DNA from: SCGC-AAA471-B05 sp032249055
GTDB taxonomy: Archaea; Thermoproteota; Thermoprotei; Gearchaeales; Gearchaeaceae
Direction of reading: 5' to 3'
Assembly (NCBI GenBank): GCA_032249055.1
Contig: JAVVGP010000060.1
Span: forward strand, 1-5,668
Length of the DNA stretch: 5,668 nucleotides
Below the pieces are notes generated by a model. That model did not search any database and was not told the DNA's origin. It saw only the letters and a list, made by a program, of their open reading frames with translations. Below, in pieces: positions 1 to 5,603 of this stretch; within the stretch, counting starts at the first letter, position 1, and each line of letters opens with the position of its first letter. The translations under genes and the position numbers were made by a program.

Positions 1-427
1 CGAAAATTACAAGGATCTCTCCCATAGCTAATAAAGTCATTCCTAAATAATCTTCCCTTAGTCTTATAGCAGGATAGCTTCCTATAAATCCAAATAATGC
101 TCCAGCCAATGTAGCTATTATAAGCATGGCTATTAATGTTCCTATGGATAACCAAGCATCGTTTCTTAAAGCTCGATTAATTTCATCCATTACTGCTATG
201 TGGTTATCATAAAAATCATATTTTGTATTCAATCCTAAAATATAATAAAGCATTAATCCTGATAAAGAGCCTGCAAAAAATGCACCTGCAGCTACTGCTA
301 AAACTTTTCCAAAATTAGGTATTCCTGTATAACCATATTCCAAATTTAAACTTAATGTTATCAATACATAAGATACAATCCATGGTACCAAATCAAGTGT
401 AAGTTGTAAATAATTTATTTCGGCCAT
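1..427 (-). CDS. livM: Branched-chain amino acid type ABC transporter permease LivM, N-terminal 142 residues (cut by window edge)
   Basis: This is the second membrane-channel subunit of the Liv-type importer; it would pair with LivH in the cytoplasmic membrane. The reverse strand reads ATG at 427-425 and stays open to the window edge, giving 142 residues. Visible features are a first hydrophobic segment (about 13-30), a glycine-rich stretch YGYTGIPNFGK (31-41) that matches the LivM position following the first helices, more hydrophobic segments (about 42-63 and 92-117), and the family motif LREDYLGMTLLAMGEI (123-138), comparable to LRGDYLAIVTLGFGEI in the bacterial LivM family. A polar loop of about 25 residues (66-91) separates the hydrophobic blocks. 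The start lies inside the end of livH (13-base overlap, different frame), with no Shine-Dalgarno motif, so translation is probably coupled to livH. The C-terminal half lies outside the window. The family call is secure; the transported substrate is inferred. Confidence 0.93.
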   Translation of the reverse strand, partial: MAEINYLQLTLDLVPWIVSYVLITLSLNLEYGYTGIPNFGKVLAVAAGAFFAGSLSGLMLYYILGLNTKYDFYDNHIAVMDEINRALRNDAWLSIGTLIAMLIIATLAGALFGFIGSYPAIRLREDYLGMTLLAMGEILVIF

Positions 428-1392
428 TGTATTTTATACAAATTTTTCTTTATTATAAAAGCTATTTTTGGATAATTAATTCCCATTATACCTTTTGGGA
501 ATATTAATAAAACTATTGCCATTATTACTAAAGGTATTAATGGTTGTACTCGCAAAAGTTGTATAAGACTTATTTTTAAGCCTAAAATTTCAATTGTTCC
601 AAATCTTGAAATATAATAAGGAAGATACATAGAGAGAACTCCTACAACTCCTCCTCCTACAATAGCTCCAAATAAGCTATTTAATCCCCCAGCTATGCTT
701 GCTGCAAAAATTATCGGAAGGAAAGATTGTCCTGATGTGGTATTAACAGGAATCTGAAAACCATAAAATATACCTGCTATTCCTGCTAAACCACCACTTA
801 AAAACCATGAAAAAGTAAGAACTCTATCTACATTTATACCTAAAATTTGAGATAGTGAAGGATTTTCCATGACGGCTCTCATTGATATGCCAAATCTGGT
901 TTTATATAATAATAAATATAATAGGATCACAATTATAATAACAAATATTGTAGATAAAATTGCAGCTCCTTCTATTTCAAACATTTCAAAATCCAATCTT
1001 TTAAAAATTACATATGTTACATATATTTTATAAGTTGTAGCTAACCAATCAGCTATAATATTTATTACCCCAAAAAGAAAAACATCCACGGTTAATGTTG
1101 CAATCATTAAAATTACTATATTTGCACCTCTGTCCATTAATGGTTTTAAAACCAATTTATATTGTAATAAAGCTACTAAACCGCTTATCAAAAAAGCAAT
1201 AGGAATATAATAATAAGGAGAAATTTCTTGAATAGAAAAAGCATAAACACCAACATATGCTCCTATCGTTACAAAGCTACCATGTGCAAAATTTGGAACT
1301 TTTGTTGTCAAATAAGTTAAGGTTAATCCTAAACTAGTAAGAATTAAAATATTAGTGAAAATTATTGTTCCAATGATTATTGGCTCTACCAT
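415..1392 (-). CDS. livH: Branched-chain amino acid type ABC transporter permease LivH
   Basis: A 325-residue integral membrane permease forming half of the substrate channel of a HAAT/Liv importer. The N-terminal motif LTYLTTKVPNFAHGSF (25-40) followed by IGAYVG is the hallmark of LivH. The cytoplasmic coupling loop runs about 164-195 (KTRFGISMRAVMENPSL...ILGIN), followed by the FSWFLSGGLAGIAG helix. FGAIVGGGVVGVL (241-253) and the terminal FPKGIMG (298-304) are also family motifs. Hydrophobic segments fill most of the chain, and the basic tail KKNLYKIQWPK should be cytoplasmic. Length is close to the bacterial homologues (about 300). The start is fixed by proximity: the next in-frame codons upstream contain no ATG/GTG/TTG before a stop at 1410-1408. 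It is the first gene of the leftward arm, is read from a TATA box only about 26 bases upstream, and overlaps livM at its end. No damage is seen. Confidence 0.95.
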   Translation of the reverse strand: MVEPIIIGTIIFTNILILTSLGLTLTYLTTKVPNFAHGSFVTIGAYVGVYAFSIQEISPYYYIPIAFLISGLVALLQYKLVLKPLMDRGANIVILMIATLTVDVFLFGVINIIADWLATTYKIYVTYVIFKRLDFEMFEIEGAAILSTIFVIIIVILLYLLLYKTRFGISMRAVMENPSLSQILGINVDRVLTFSWFLSGGLAGIAGIFYGFQIPVNTTSGQSFLPIIFAASIAGGLNSLFGAIVGGGVVGVLSMYLPYYISRFGTIEILGLKISLIQLLRVQPLIPLVIMAIVLLIFPKGIMGINYPKIAFIIKKNLYKIQWPK

Positions 1393-1400
1393 AATATTTT

Positions 1401-1414
1401 TTAAAATTTATATA
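1401..1414 (+). promoter_or_regulatory. Rightward core promoter of livJ(GF): BRE plus TATA box
   Basis: TTAAAA (1401-1406) resembles an archaeal BRE, matching five of six positions of RNWAAW. It is followed directly by TTTATATA (1407-1414), centred about 28 bases before the livJ ATG at 1439. With no Shine-Dalgarno motif before that ATG, a leaderless transcript is expected. The 16 bases 1407-1422 form a perfect palindrome because the leftward TATA box is the exact mirror of this one. The better BRE suggests that livJ is favoured over livH, in keeping with binding proteins being made in excess. Confidence 0.65.
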
Positions 1415-1428
1415 TATATAAAAAAAAA
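1415..1428 (-). promoter_or_regulatory. Leftward core promoter of livHM (TATA box, poor BRE)
   Basis: On the reverse strand TTTATATA occupies 1422-1415, centred about 26 bases upstream of the livH ATG (A at 1392), the normal archaeal TATA-to-start distance. The transcript would therefore start at or next to the ATG and be leaderless; no Shine-Dalgarno sequence is present. The six bases upstream (1428-1423) read TTTTTT on this strand and do not resemble the purine/A-rich BRE, so this promoter may be the weaker of the pair. The box abuts the rightward TATA box. The start site is predicted, not observed. Confidence 0.6.
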
Positions 1429-1438
1429 TTAATAATTT
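1426..1438. promoter_or_regulatory. AT-rich palindrome abutting the livJ start (candidate operator)
   Basis: AAATTAATAATTT is a perfect 6-1-6 inverted repeat ending on the base before the livJ ATG, so it would cover the transcription start and the 5' end of the open complex. Its left half, AAATTAAT, also occurs at 4255-4262, next to the start of the HTH-ferritin gene. A repressor bound here would block initiation at livJ. The region is almost pure A/T, so such palindromes can arise by chance and this is only a candidate site. Confidence 0.2.
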
Positions 1439-2740
1439 ATGGTAAACAGCAAAGGAATTGTATCAAAAAGCATAGTTTTTGTAGTAGTTGGCTTACTTGT
1501 AGGAGCTGCCATAGGATATCTAATATATCCTGCAGTAAATCCAGCACCAGCTCCTCCTAAAATAATTGGTTTAACTGGCGAAATCAAGTTTGGAGCAATA
1601 TTAACTCTTTCAGGTGACCTAAGAACTTTTGGAGAAAATCATAAAGCAGCTCTTGAGTTAGCTAGAGATGAAATAAATGCTTGGTTAAAATCTTTTAGAC
1701 CTGATTTAACTGTTACAGTAGAATTTGAAGATACTCAAACAAAACCAGATATTGCTTTAGCTAAAGTACAATCTTTTGTTGCTAGAGGAATCAAATTTAT
1801 AATAGGTCCTTTATCAAGTGGTGAAGTTAGAGGTATTAAAAGTTATGTAGATGAGCAAGGAATAGTTGTAGTAAGTCAGTCATCTACAGCTGTTGATCTT
1901 GCACTTAAAGATAGAATATTCAGATTTATACCAAGTGATTTATGGCAATCACGAGCTCTTGCAAGGTTAATGTATGATTTAGGAATAAGATACGTAATAC
2001 ATGTATGGAGGGATGATCCTTGGGGTAATGGTTTGCAAAAAGGAGTTGCAGATAATTTTAAAAATTTAGGTGGCAGTGTTGATGAAGGAATTAAATATTC
2101 TACTGAAGAAAAAACTTTTGTTACACAAGTAGCTGCTTTAAAAGATAAAGTACAAGCTGCTTTAGCTAAATATCCTAAATCCCAAGTAGCTGTTCATTTA
2201 ATTTCATTTGAAGAAGCAGCAGTATTAATCAAAGAAGCTACTAAATATCCTATACTTAAGGAAGTTAGATGGTTTGGAAGCGATGGAACTGCCGGATCTG
2301 GTGATTTGCAAAAAGATCCAGATGTAGCAAAATTCTGCTATGATACAAAATTCTTAAATACAATATTTACTCCTACACATAGCGAGATTTTCGATAAAGT
2401 AAGAGCTCATATTAAAAAGGTTTATGGCGAAGCTAGAGAACCTGACTCATATACCTATGTTATTTATGATATATTATGGGTATTAGTTAAAGCAATATTA
2501 TTTGTTGAAAAATACGATCCTGCAGCTGTAGCAAACATTTTACCTCAAGTAGCTGCTACTTATTTTGGAGCTTCAGGATGGATCAAACTAGATGAATATG
2601 GAGACAGAGCTCCAGAATCATATGATGTTTGGGTAATTAATGAAGTAAAACCAGGAGAGTATAAGTGGGAAAGAGTAGCATATTGGAGCAAAGCAACAGA
2701 TCAAGTAACGTTTTTACCAGGATACGAGAAATTTAAATAA
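1439..2740 (+). CDS. livJ: Membrane-anchored substrate-binding protein of the Liv-type importer (type 1 periplasmic-binding fold)
   Basis: This extracytoplasmic receptor captures the substrate and delivers it to LivHM. The 433 residues comprise a short basic N-terminus, one hydrophobic segment (about 12-31), a proline-rich linker (PAVNPAPAPP, 31-40) and a two-lobed type 1 binding domain (about 48-420). Family landmarks are FGAILTLSGDLRTFG (51-65), FIIGPLSSGEV (120-130), VVVSQSSTAVD (143-153, the likely ligand-carboxylate loop), RDDPWGNGL (191-199), WFGSDGTAGSGDL (278-290) and the closing FGASGWIKLDEYGDR...YDVW block (376-398). The only cysteine is C300, so there is no lipobox; the protein is probably held by its N-terminal helix. 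SKGIVSK near the start could alternatively be a class III (PibD-type) signal with cleavage after Gly6, as in Sulfolobus binding proteins, though Lys10 inside the following segment makes this uncertain. An in-frame TAA at 1433-1435 excludes an earlier start. The substrate is not determined. Confidence 0.93.
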   Translation: MVNSKGIVSKSIVFVVVGLLVGAAIGYLIYPAVNPAPAPPKIIGLTGEIKFGAILTLSGDLRTFGENHKAALELARDEINAWLKSFRPDLTVTVEFEDTQTKPDIALAKVQSFVARGIKFIIGPLSSGEVRGIKSYVDEQGIVVVSQSSTAVDLALKDRIFRFIPSDLWQSRALARLMYDLGIRYVIHVWRDDPWGNGLQKGVADNFKNLGGSVDEGIKYSTEEKTFVTQVAALKDKVQAALAKYPKSQVAVHLISFEEAAVLIKEATKYPILKEVRWFGSDGTAGSGDLQKDPDVAKFCYDTKFLNTIFTPTHSEIFDKVRAHIKKVYGEAREPDSYTYVIYDILWVLVKAILFVEKYDPAAVANILPQVAATYFGASGWIKLDEYGDRAPESYDVWVINEVKPGEYKWERVAYWSKATDQVTFLPGYEKFK

Positions 2741-2767
2741 ATTTAAATTTTTATGAAATAATTTTTT
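2735..2767 (+). promoter_or_regulatory. livJ-livG junction: TATA-like box and T6 run
   Basis: The 27-base gap after livJ is pure A/T apart from one G. AAATAAATT (2735-2743, overlapping the livJ stop) is centred about 29 bases before the livG ATG and could be a weak internal promoter giving a near-leaderless livGF transcript. A run of six T (2762-2767) ends right at that ATG and could cause partial termination of livJ transcripts, as T-runs do in archaea. There is no Shine-Dalgarno motif before livG. Either effect would give more LivJ than ATPase. This is inferred from sequence only. Confidence 0.3.
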
Positions 2768-3526
2768 ATGAATTTTATTTTATCTTGTAAAAACATTAAA
2801 AAATATTTTGGAGGATTAGCTGCATTGGATGGTGTAGATATTAATATTCAAGAAGGTCTATTTAATTTAATAATAGGACCAAATGGAAGCGGTAAAACAA
2901 CTTTAATAAACGTAATAGCAGGGTTTTATAATGCAGATGAAGGAAAAATAATATATGATGGAAAGGATATAACAAAACTACAATCTCATGAAAGATTTAA
3001 ACTTGGACTAGTTAGAACTTTTCAAATACCTGTTCCTTTTTTAAAATTAACTGTTTTAGAGAATTTATTAACTGCAGCGAGAGATAATCCTGGAGAAAAA
3101 TTTATTTATGCACCAATAAAAAGAATTTGGAAAAATAAGGAAGAAGAATCTTATGAAACAGCTTTAAGAATATTATCTATCGTTAATCTTTACCATATGA
3201 AAGATTCTCCTTCATATAAATTAAGTGGAGGACAGTTAAAGCTTTTAGAAATTGCAAGAGTTTTAATGTGCAATGCTAAATTTATAATGATGGATGAACC
3301 TGCTGCAGGAATAAATCCAGCTTTAGCTCACGAGCTATTTTCTTATTTAAAGAACTTAGTAAAAGAATTAAAAATAACTTTATTAGTAGTTGAACATAGA
3401 TTAGATTTAGCTTTACCATATGCAGATTATGCTTATGCAATGGCAAACGGAAAAATAATATCAGAAGGAAAACCTGAAGAAGTTTTAAATGATCAAAAAG
3501 TTATTGAAAGTTATTTAGGAAAATAA
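2768..3526 (+). CDS. livG: ABC transporter ATP-binding subunit LivG
   Basis: One of two cytoplasmic ATPases that power the importer by docking on LivH/LivM. All nucleotide-binding motifs are present in its 252 residues: Walker A GPNGSGKT (37-44), Q-loop Gln86 in VRTFQIP, signature LSGGQ (152-156), Walker B FIMMDEP (172-178, catalytic Glu177), D-loop AGINP and switch His210 in LLVVEHR. VRTFQIP and the C-terminal SEGKPEEVL...VIESYLGK are typical of LivG rather than LivF. Length agrees with the family (about 255). It follows livJ by 27 bases and is followed by livF after one base, so livG and livF are certainly co-transcribed. The Walker A coding stretch is similar to that of livF, reflecting old paralogy and not a recent duplication. 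Confidence 0.95.
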   Translation: MNFILSCKNIKKYFGGLAALDGVDINIQEGLFNLIIGPNGSGKTTLINVIAGFYNADEGKIIYDGKDITKLQSHERFKLGLVRTFQIPVPFLKLTVLENLLTAARDNPGEKFIYAPIKRIWKNKEEESYETALRILSIVNLYHMKDSPSYKLSGGQLKLLEIARVLMCNAKFIMMDEPAAGINPALAHELFSYLKNLVKELKITLLVVEHRLDLALPYADYAYAMANGKIISEGKPEEVLNDQKVIESYLGK

Positions 3527-3527
3527 T

Positions 3528-4235
3528 ATGCTAAGAATTGAAAATTTAAACGCAGGTTATGGTAAGTTTCAAATATTATTTGATGTTAACTTAAAAATTG
3601 AGCCTAAAAAAATTACTACAATTGTAGGTCCAAATGGAAGTGGTAAATCTACACTTTTAAAAACGATCTTTGGTTTAACAACCGTTTTTAGCGGAAGAAT
3701 AATTTATGAAGATAAGGATATAACAAAAACTAAACCCCATATAAGAGCCAAGATGGGAATAGCTTATTTGCCTCAAACTGATAATGTATTTGCTTCCTTA
3801 ACAGTTAAGGAAAATTTAAAATTGGCTTCTTATTCTTTAAGCAAAGAAGAAAGGGAGAAAAAAATTGAGGAAGTTGTAGAAATGTTTCCAGTTGTGAAGA
3901 AAAAATTATCGCAAAAAGCTATAACGTTAAGTGGAGGAGAAAGGCAAATGGTAGCAATAGCAATGAGCCTAATTAGGTCTCCTAAATTAATGCTTTTTGA
4001 CGAACCTACTGGTAATTTGGCTCCTATAATCGCAAAACAGATTCTTGAAACGATAACTTTTCTTTCACGAGAATTAGGAATAACCGTTGTTCTTGTTGAA
4101 CAAAATGCAAGAAGAGCCTTGGAAATTTCTGATTATTCTTATTTACTTGTAAGTGGAAGGATAAATTTTGAGGGGAATCCTAAAGATCTTCTTGGTCATA
4201 AAGAATTAGCAAAACTGTATTTAGGATTAACATAA
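3528..4235 (+). CDS. livF: ABC transporter ATP-binding subunit LivF
   Basis: Second ATPase of the importer, forming the asymmetric ATPase pair with LivG. In 235 residues it has Walker A GPNGSGKS (34-41), Q-loop Gln83 (YLPQTDNVF), signature LSGGERQ (134-140), Walker B LMLFDEP (154-160, catalytic Glu159) and D-loop TGNLAP (161-166). The switch position carries Gln192 (VLVEQNARRALEI) instead of histidine; this is the usual LivF state, so it identifies the protein and is not a defect. The C-terminus ELAKLYLGL is also typical. The start lies one base after the livG stop, with a weak AGGA at 3517-3520 seven bases before the ATG, consistent with translational coupling. No promoter is expected here. 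It is the last transporter gene of the rightward arm. Confidence 0.96.
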   Translation: MLRIENLNAGYGKFQILFDVNLKIEPKKITTIVGPNGSGKSTLLKTIFGLTTVFSGRIIYEDKDITKTKPHIRAKMGIAYLPQTDNVFASLTVKENLKLASYSLSKEEREKKIEEVVEMFPVVKKKLSQKAITLSGGERQMVAIAMSLIRSPKLMLFDEPTGNLAPIIAKQILETITFLSRELGITVVLVEQNARRALEISDYSYLLVSGRINFEGNPKDLLGHKELAKLYLGLT

Positions 4236-4239
4236 AATA

Positions 4240-4248
4240 AAATAAATT
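4240..4248 (+). promoter_or_regulatory. Candidate TATA-like box for the HTH-ferritin gene
   Basis: AAATAAATT is centred 27 bases before the ATG at 4271, the distance expected for a leaderless archaeal transcript. The same nine bases occur at comparable distances before livG (2735-2743) and the Nudix gene (reverse strand, 5603-5595). It is a weak match to TTTATATA, and the regulator could instead be read through from livF, which ends only 35 bases upstream. Confidence 0.35.
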
Positions 4249-4255
4249 TTTGATA

Positions 4256-4270
4256 AATTAATGCTTAATT
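4256..4270. promoter_or_regulatory. Perfect inverted repeat AATTAA-TGC-TTAATT before the HTH-ferritin start (candidate operator)
   Basis: The two 6-base arms are exact reverse complements around TGC, and the repeat ends on the base before the ATG at 4271. It lies between the candidate TATA box and the start, where a repressor would block transcription initiation. An adjacent gene for a helix-turn-helix protein makes autoregulation a natural reading. The sequence flanked by the preceding A shares AAATTAAT with the palindrome before livJ. Because the DNA is so AT-rich, chance is a serious alternative. The arms are too weak to form an RNA hairpin terminator. Confidence 0.3.
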
Positions 4271-5005
4271 ATGAAATTTAAATATGATGAAATATTAATA
4301 TCTTTGCGAATTTTTCTTTCCACGGAATTTAAAAAATATAAATTTTCAAATAAAGATATTTCTGAAGTCCTAGGAATAACCCCTGCTGCGATATCACAGT
4401 ATCTTAAAGGTAAAAGAGGTAAAAAATATGATAAAGTTATTGCTTATTTAAAGAATAACTCGAATACAAAATTATTAGTTAACGGATTTATTAATGATAT
4501 TTTAAAAAGAAGAGAATTGAAACTTCCTCTTACTGAGTTTTATTTCATAAATCTTGTTAATGACGTCTATTCTTCTTTGACTGGGGTGAGAGTTGCTGAA
4601 GAAGTTAAAAAAGTTAAATTAAAAACTGAACAAATTAAAGCAATATTAAAAGAAAGAATAAATCTTGAAATAGAAGCAGCTCAAAAATGCTTAAATATGG
4701 CAAGTTTAGTTAAAGATGAATTTTTAAAATTGTTGTTAAGAATGATAGCCTCAGATAGTATAAGGCATGCTGATATATTATCAATGGTTTTAGCAAAATT
4801 GGAAGGTAAAATCGAAATAGAATATGAGAAATTATCAAAGGATTTTGTAATGGACATGCTTAGAAATGAAATAGAAGCAAAAGAAATATCCTTAAAAGAA
4901 ACAATTAATATAGATTACCCTATTGTAAGTTTGCTTTTAGAATCAATAGATATGGATGAAGAAAAGCATGCAACAATAATAAAGAAATTGCAAGATTTAT
5001 CTTAG
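4271..5005 (+). CDS. Predicted transcriptional regulator: N-terminal helix-turn-helix fused to a ferritin-like helical domain
   Basis: A soluble 244-residue protein, probably a DNA-binding one-component sensor. The N-terminal part contains an XRE-like helix-turn-helix, FSNKDISEVLGITPAAISQYLKGKRG spanning 25-50, of the type in archaeal predicted regulators (COG2522-like): the first helix is SNKDISEVLG, the turn is ITPAA and the recognition helix is AISQYLKGKRG. After a linker (about 60-118), residues 119-242 form four predicted helices as two similar pairs. Each pair has an EIEA motif (133-136 and 200-203) and a later His-Ala motif: SIRHADIL with His166, and EEKHATII with Glu230-x-x-His233. 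These resemble the Glu and ExxH ligands of ferritin-like di-metal sites, but the first pair has Ser163 where Glu is expected, so the metal site may be incomplete. An in-frame TAA at 4259-4261 fixes the start. The gene follows livF by 35 bases on the same strand. The function and targets are inferred; the HTH is fairly sure, the ferritin-like assignment less so. Confidence 0.75.
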   Translation: MKFKYDEILISLRIFLSTEFKKYKFSNKDISEVLGITPAAISQYLKGKRGKKYDKVIAYLKNNSNTKLLVNGFINDILKRRELKLPLTEFYFINLVNDVYSSLTGVRVAEEVKKVKLKTEQIKAILKERINLEIEAAQKCLNMASLVKDEFLKLLLRMIASDSIRHADILSMVLAKLEGKIEIEYEKLSKDFVMDMLRNEIEAKEISLKETINIDYPIVSLLLESIDMDEEKHATIIKKLQDLS

Positions 5006-5085
5006 TTTAACATAAAAATATCCGTAAGGCATCACTTTAGTATAACTTTCTAAGCTTTCTTACTCTTTAACAAAAGGTATTATTC
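5006..5085. terminator. Convergent intergenic region with T-rich tracts (probable terminators)
   Basis: Two genes end toward each other across 80 bases. On the forward strand a pyrimidine-rich tract (about 5046-5069, ctttct...tttcttactcttt) follows the regulator stop. On the reverse strand TTTT (5077-5074) and TTTTT (5018-5014) follow the Nudix stop. Archaeal termination uses such T-runs without a hairpin, and I see no convincing stem-loop. No small gene is evident. Confidence 0.35.
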
Positions 5086-5574
5086 TTAGTGAAAATGGGT
5101 AAAATGAGTAATAAATTCACTTAATATTCTATAAGTTAAGCCCCAAATAACATAATTCTTGTATATAAAAGCCTTTCTTCTCCTATTAATCTTCTTTATT
5201 AATACAGTTTTTTTCACAAATTCATTGAAGTTAGCCCAAAAAACCTCTTCAACTTCTTCTCCTTTTTTGATGCTTAATTCTTTTTCCATTAGAAAAACAA
5301 AAGGTTTTACTCTTATTTTAGGTACTCTTTTACTTCTTGGAGTAAAAAAATGAAGCTCGCCTAAGTATTTAAGTTCTTCAACATTTAAACCTACTTCTTC
5401 TTTCAATTCCCTTTTTATTGTATCAAATAAATTTTTATCTTCTTTTTCTTTCCTACCTCCTGGTAATGCTATATCTCCAGACCATGGATCTTTCTCATTT
5501 GCTTTTCTTTTTATCAATAGTACTGAATTATTCTTTAAAATTATTCCTACTGCTGCTACTTTTTCTTCTTGCAT
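5086..5574 (-). CDS. Nudix hydrolase, CoA-pyrophosphatase (NudL-like) type
   Basis: A soluble cytoplasmic enzyme expected to cleave a nucleoside-diphosphate linkage, most likely in CoA or a CoA derivative, with Mg or Mn. Counted from the ATG it has 162 residues. The fold starts with VAAVGIIL and LLIKRK, then DPWSGDIALPGG (29-40) and the catalytic RELKEEVGL (55-63; Glu56, Glu59 and Glu60 as metal ligands). The spacing between GG and RE is 14 residues, one more than in MutT-type boxes, and Asp46 stands near the usual Glu position. Both traits, the SGxxALPGGR lead-in and the C-terminal YVIWGLTYRIL (141-151) point to the CoA-pyrophosphatase branch. It is shorter than E. coli NudL (about 190), and the substrate is inferred. 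A TTG lies directly before the ATG (5577-5575) and could add one residue; a weak AAGGA upstream is spaced slightly better for TTG. The gene converges on the HTH-ferritin gene and appears functionally separate from the transporter. Confidence 0.88.
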   Translation of the reverse strand: MQEEKVAAVGIILKNNSVLLIKRKANEKDPWSGDIALPGGRKEKEDKNLFDTIKRELKEEVGLNVEELKYLGELHFFTPRSKRVPKIRVKPFVFLMEKELSIKKGEEVEEVFWANFNEFVKKTVLIKKINRRRKAFIYKNYVIWGLTYRILSEFITHFTHFH

Positions 5575-5594
5575 CAAGCTTATATTTCCTTGCT

Positions 5595-5603
5595 AATTTA
5601 TTT
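5595..5603 (-). promoter_or_regulatory. Candidate TATA-like box for the Nudix gene
   Basis: AAATAAATT on the reverse strand is centred 25 bases upstream of the ATG (A at 5574), a normal archaeal spacing for a nearly leaderless message. It is the same nine-base word seen before livG and the HTH-ferritin gene. The remaining bases to 5668 are A/T-rich upstream DNA with no supported gene. Confidence 0.35.

Noticed and set aside
2753..2761. ATG-AAA-TAA mini-frame before livG
   Set aside because: A three-codon frame in A/T-rich DNA arises easily by chance and has no ribosome site; there is no evidence it acts as a leader peptide.
2961..3730. Similar DNA stretches in livG and livF (Walker A region and the gatataacaaaa segment)
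   Set aside because: They encode equivalent parts of two related ATPases and diverge outside the motifs. This is ancient paralogy, not a repeat element or recent duplication.
4101..4106. Missing switch histidine in LivF (Gln192)
   Set aside because: Glutamine at this position (VEQN) is the normal state in LivF proteins, so it is not a mutation or a sign of a dead ATPase.
4261..4281. Six-codon frame (ATG to TAA) overlapping the start of the HTH-ferritin gene in another frame
   Set aside because: The predicted leaderless transcript would begin about 4271 and exclude its ATG, and no ribosome site precedes it. It is not supported as an upstream regulatory ORF.
5159..5353. Open frame of 64 codons on the forward strand inside the Nudix gene
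   Set aside because: It is antisense to conserved Nudix coding sequence, has a biased Leu/Phe/Ser composition expected from the complement of Lys/Glu codons, and has no recognisable domain or promoter.
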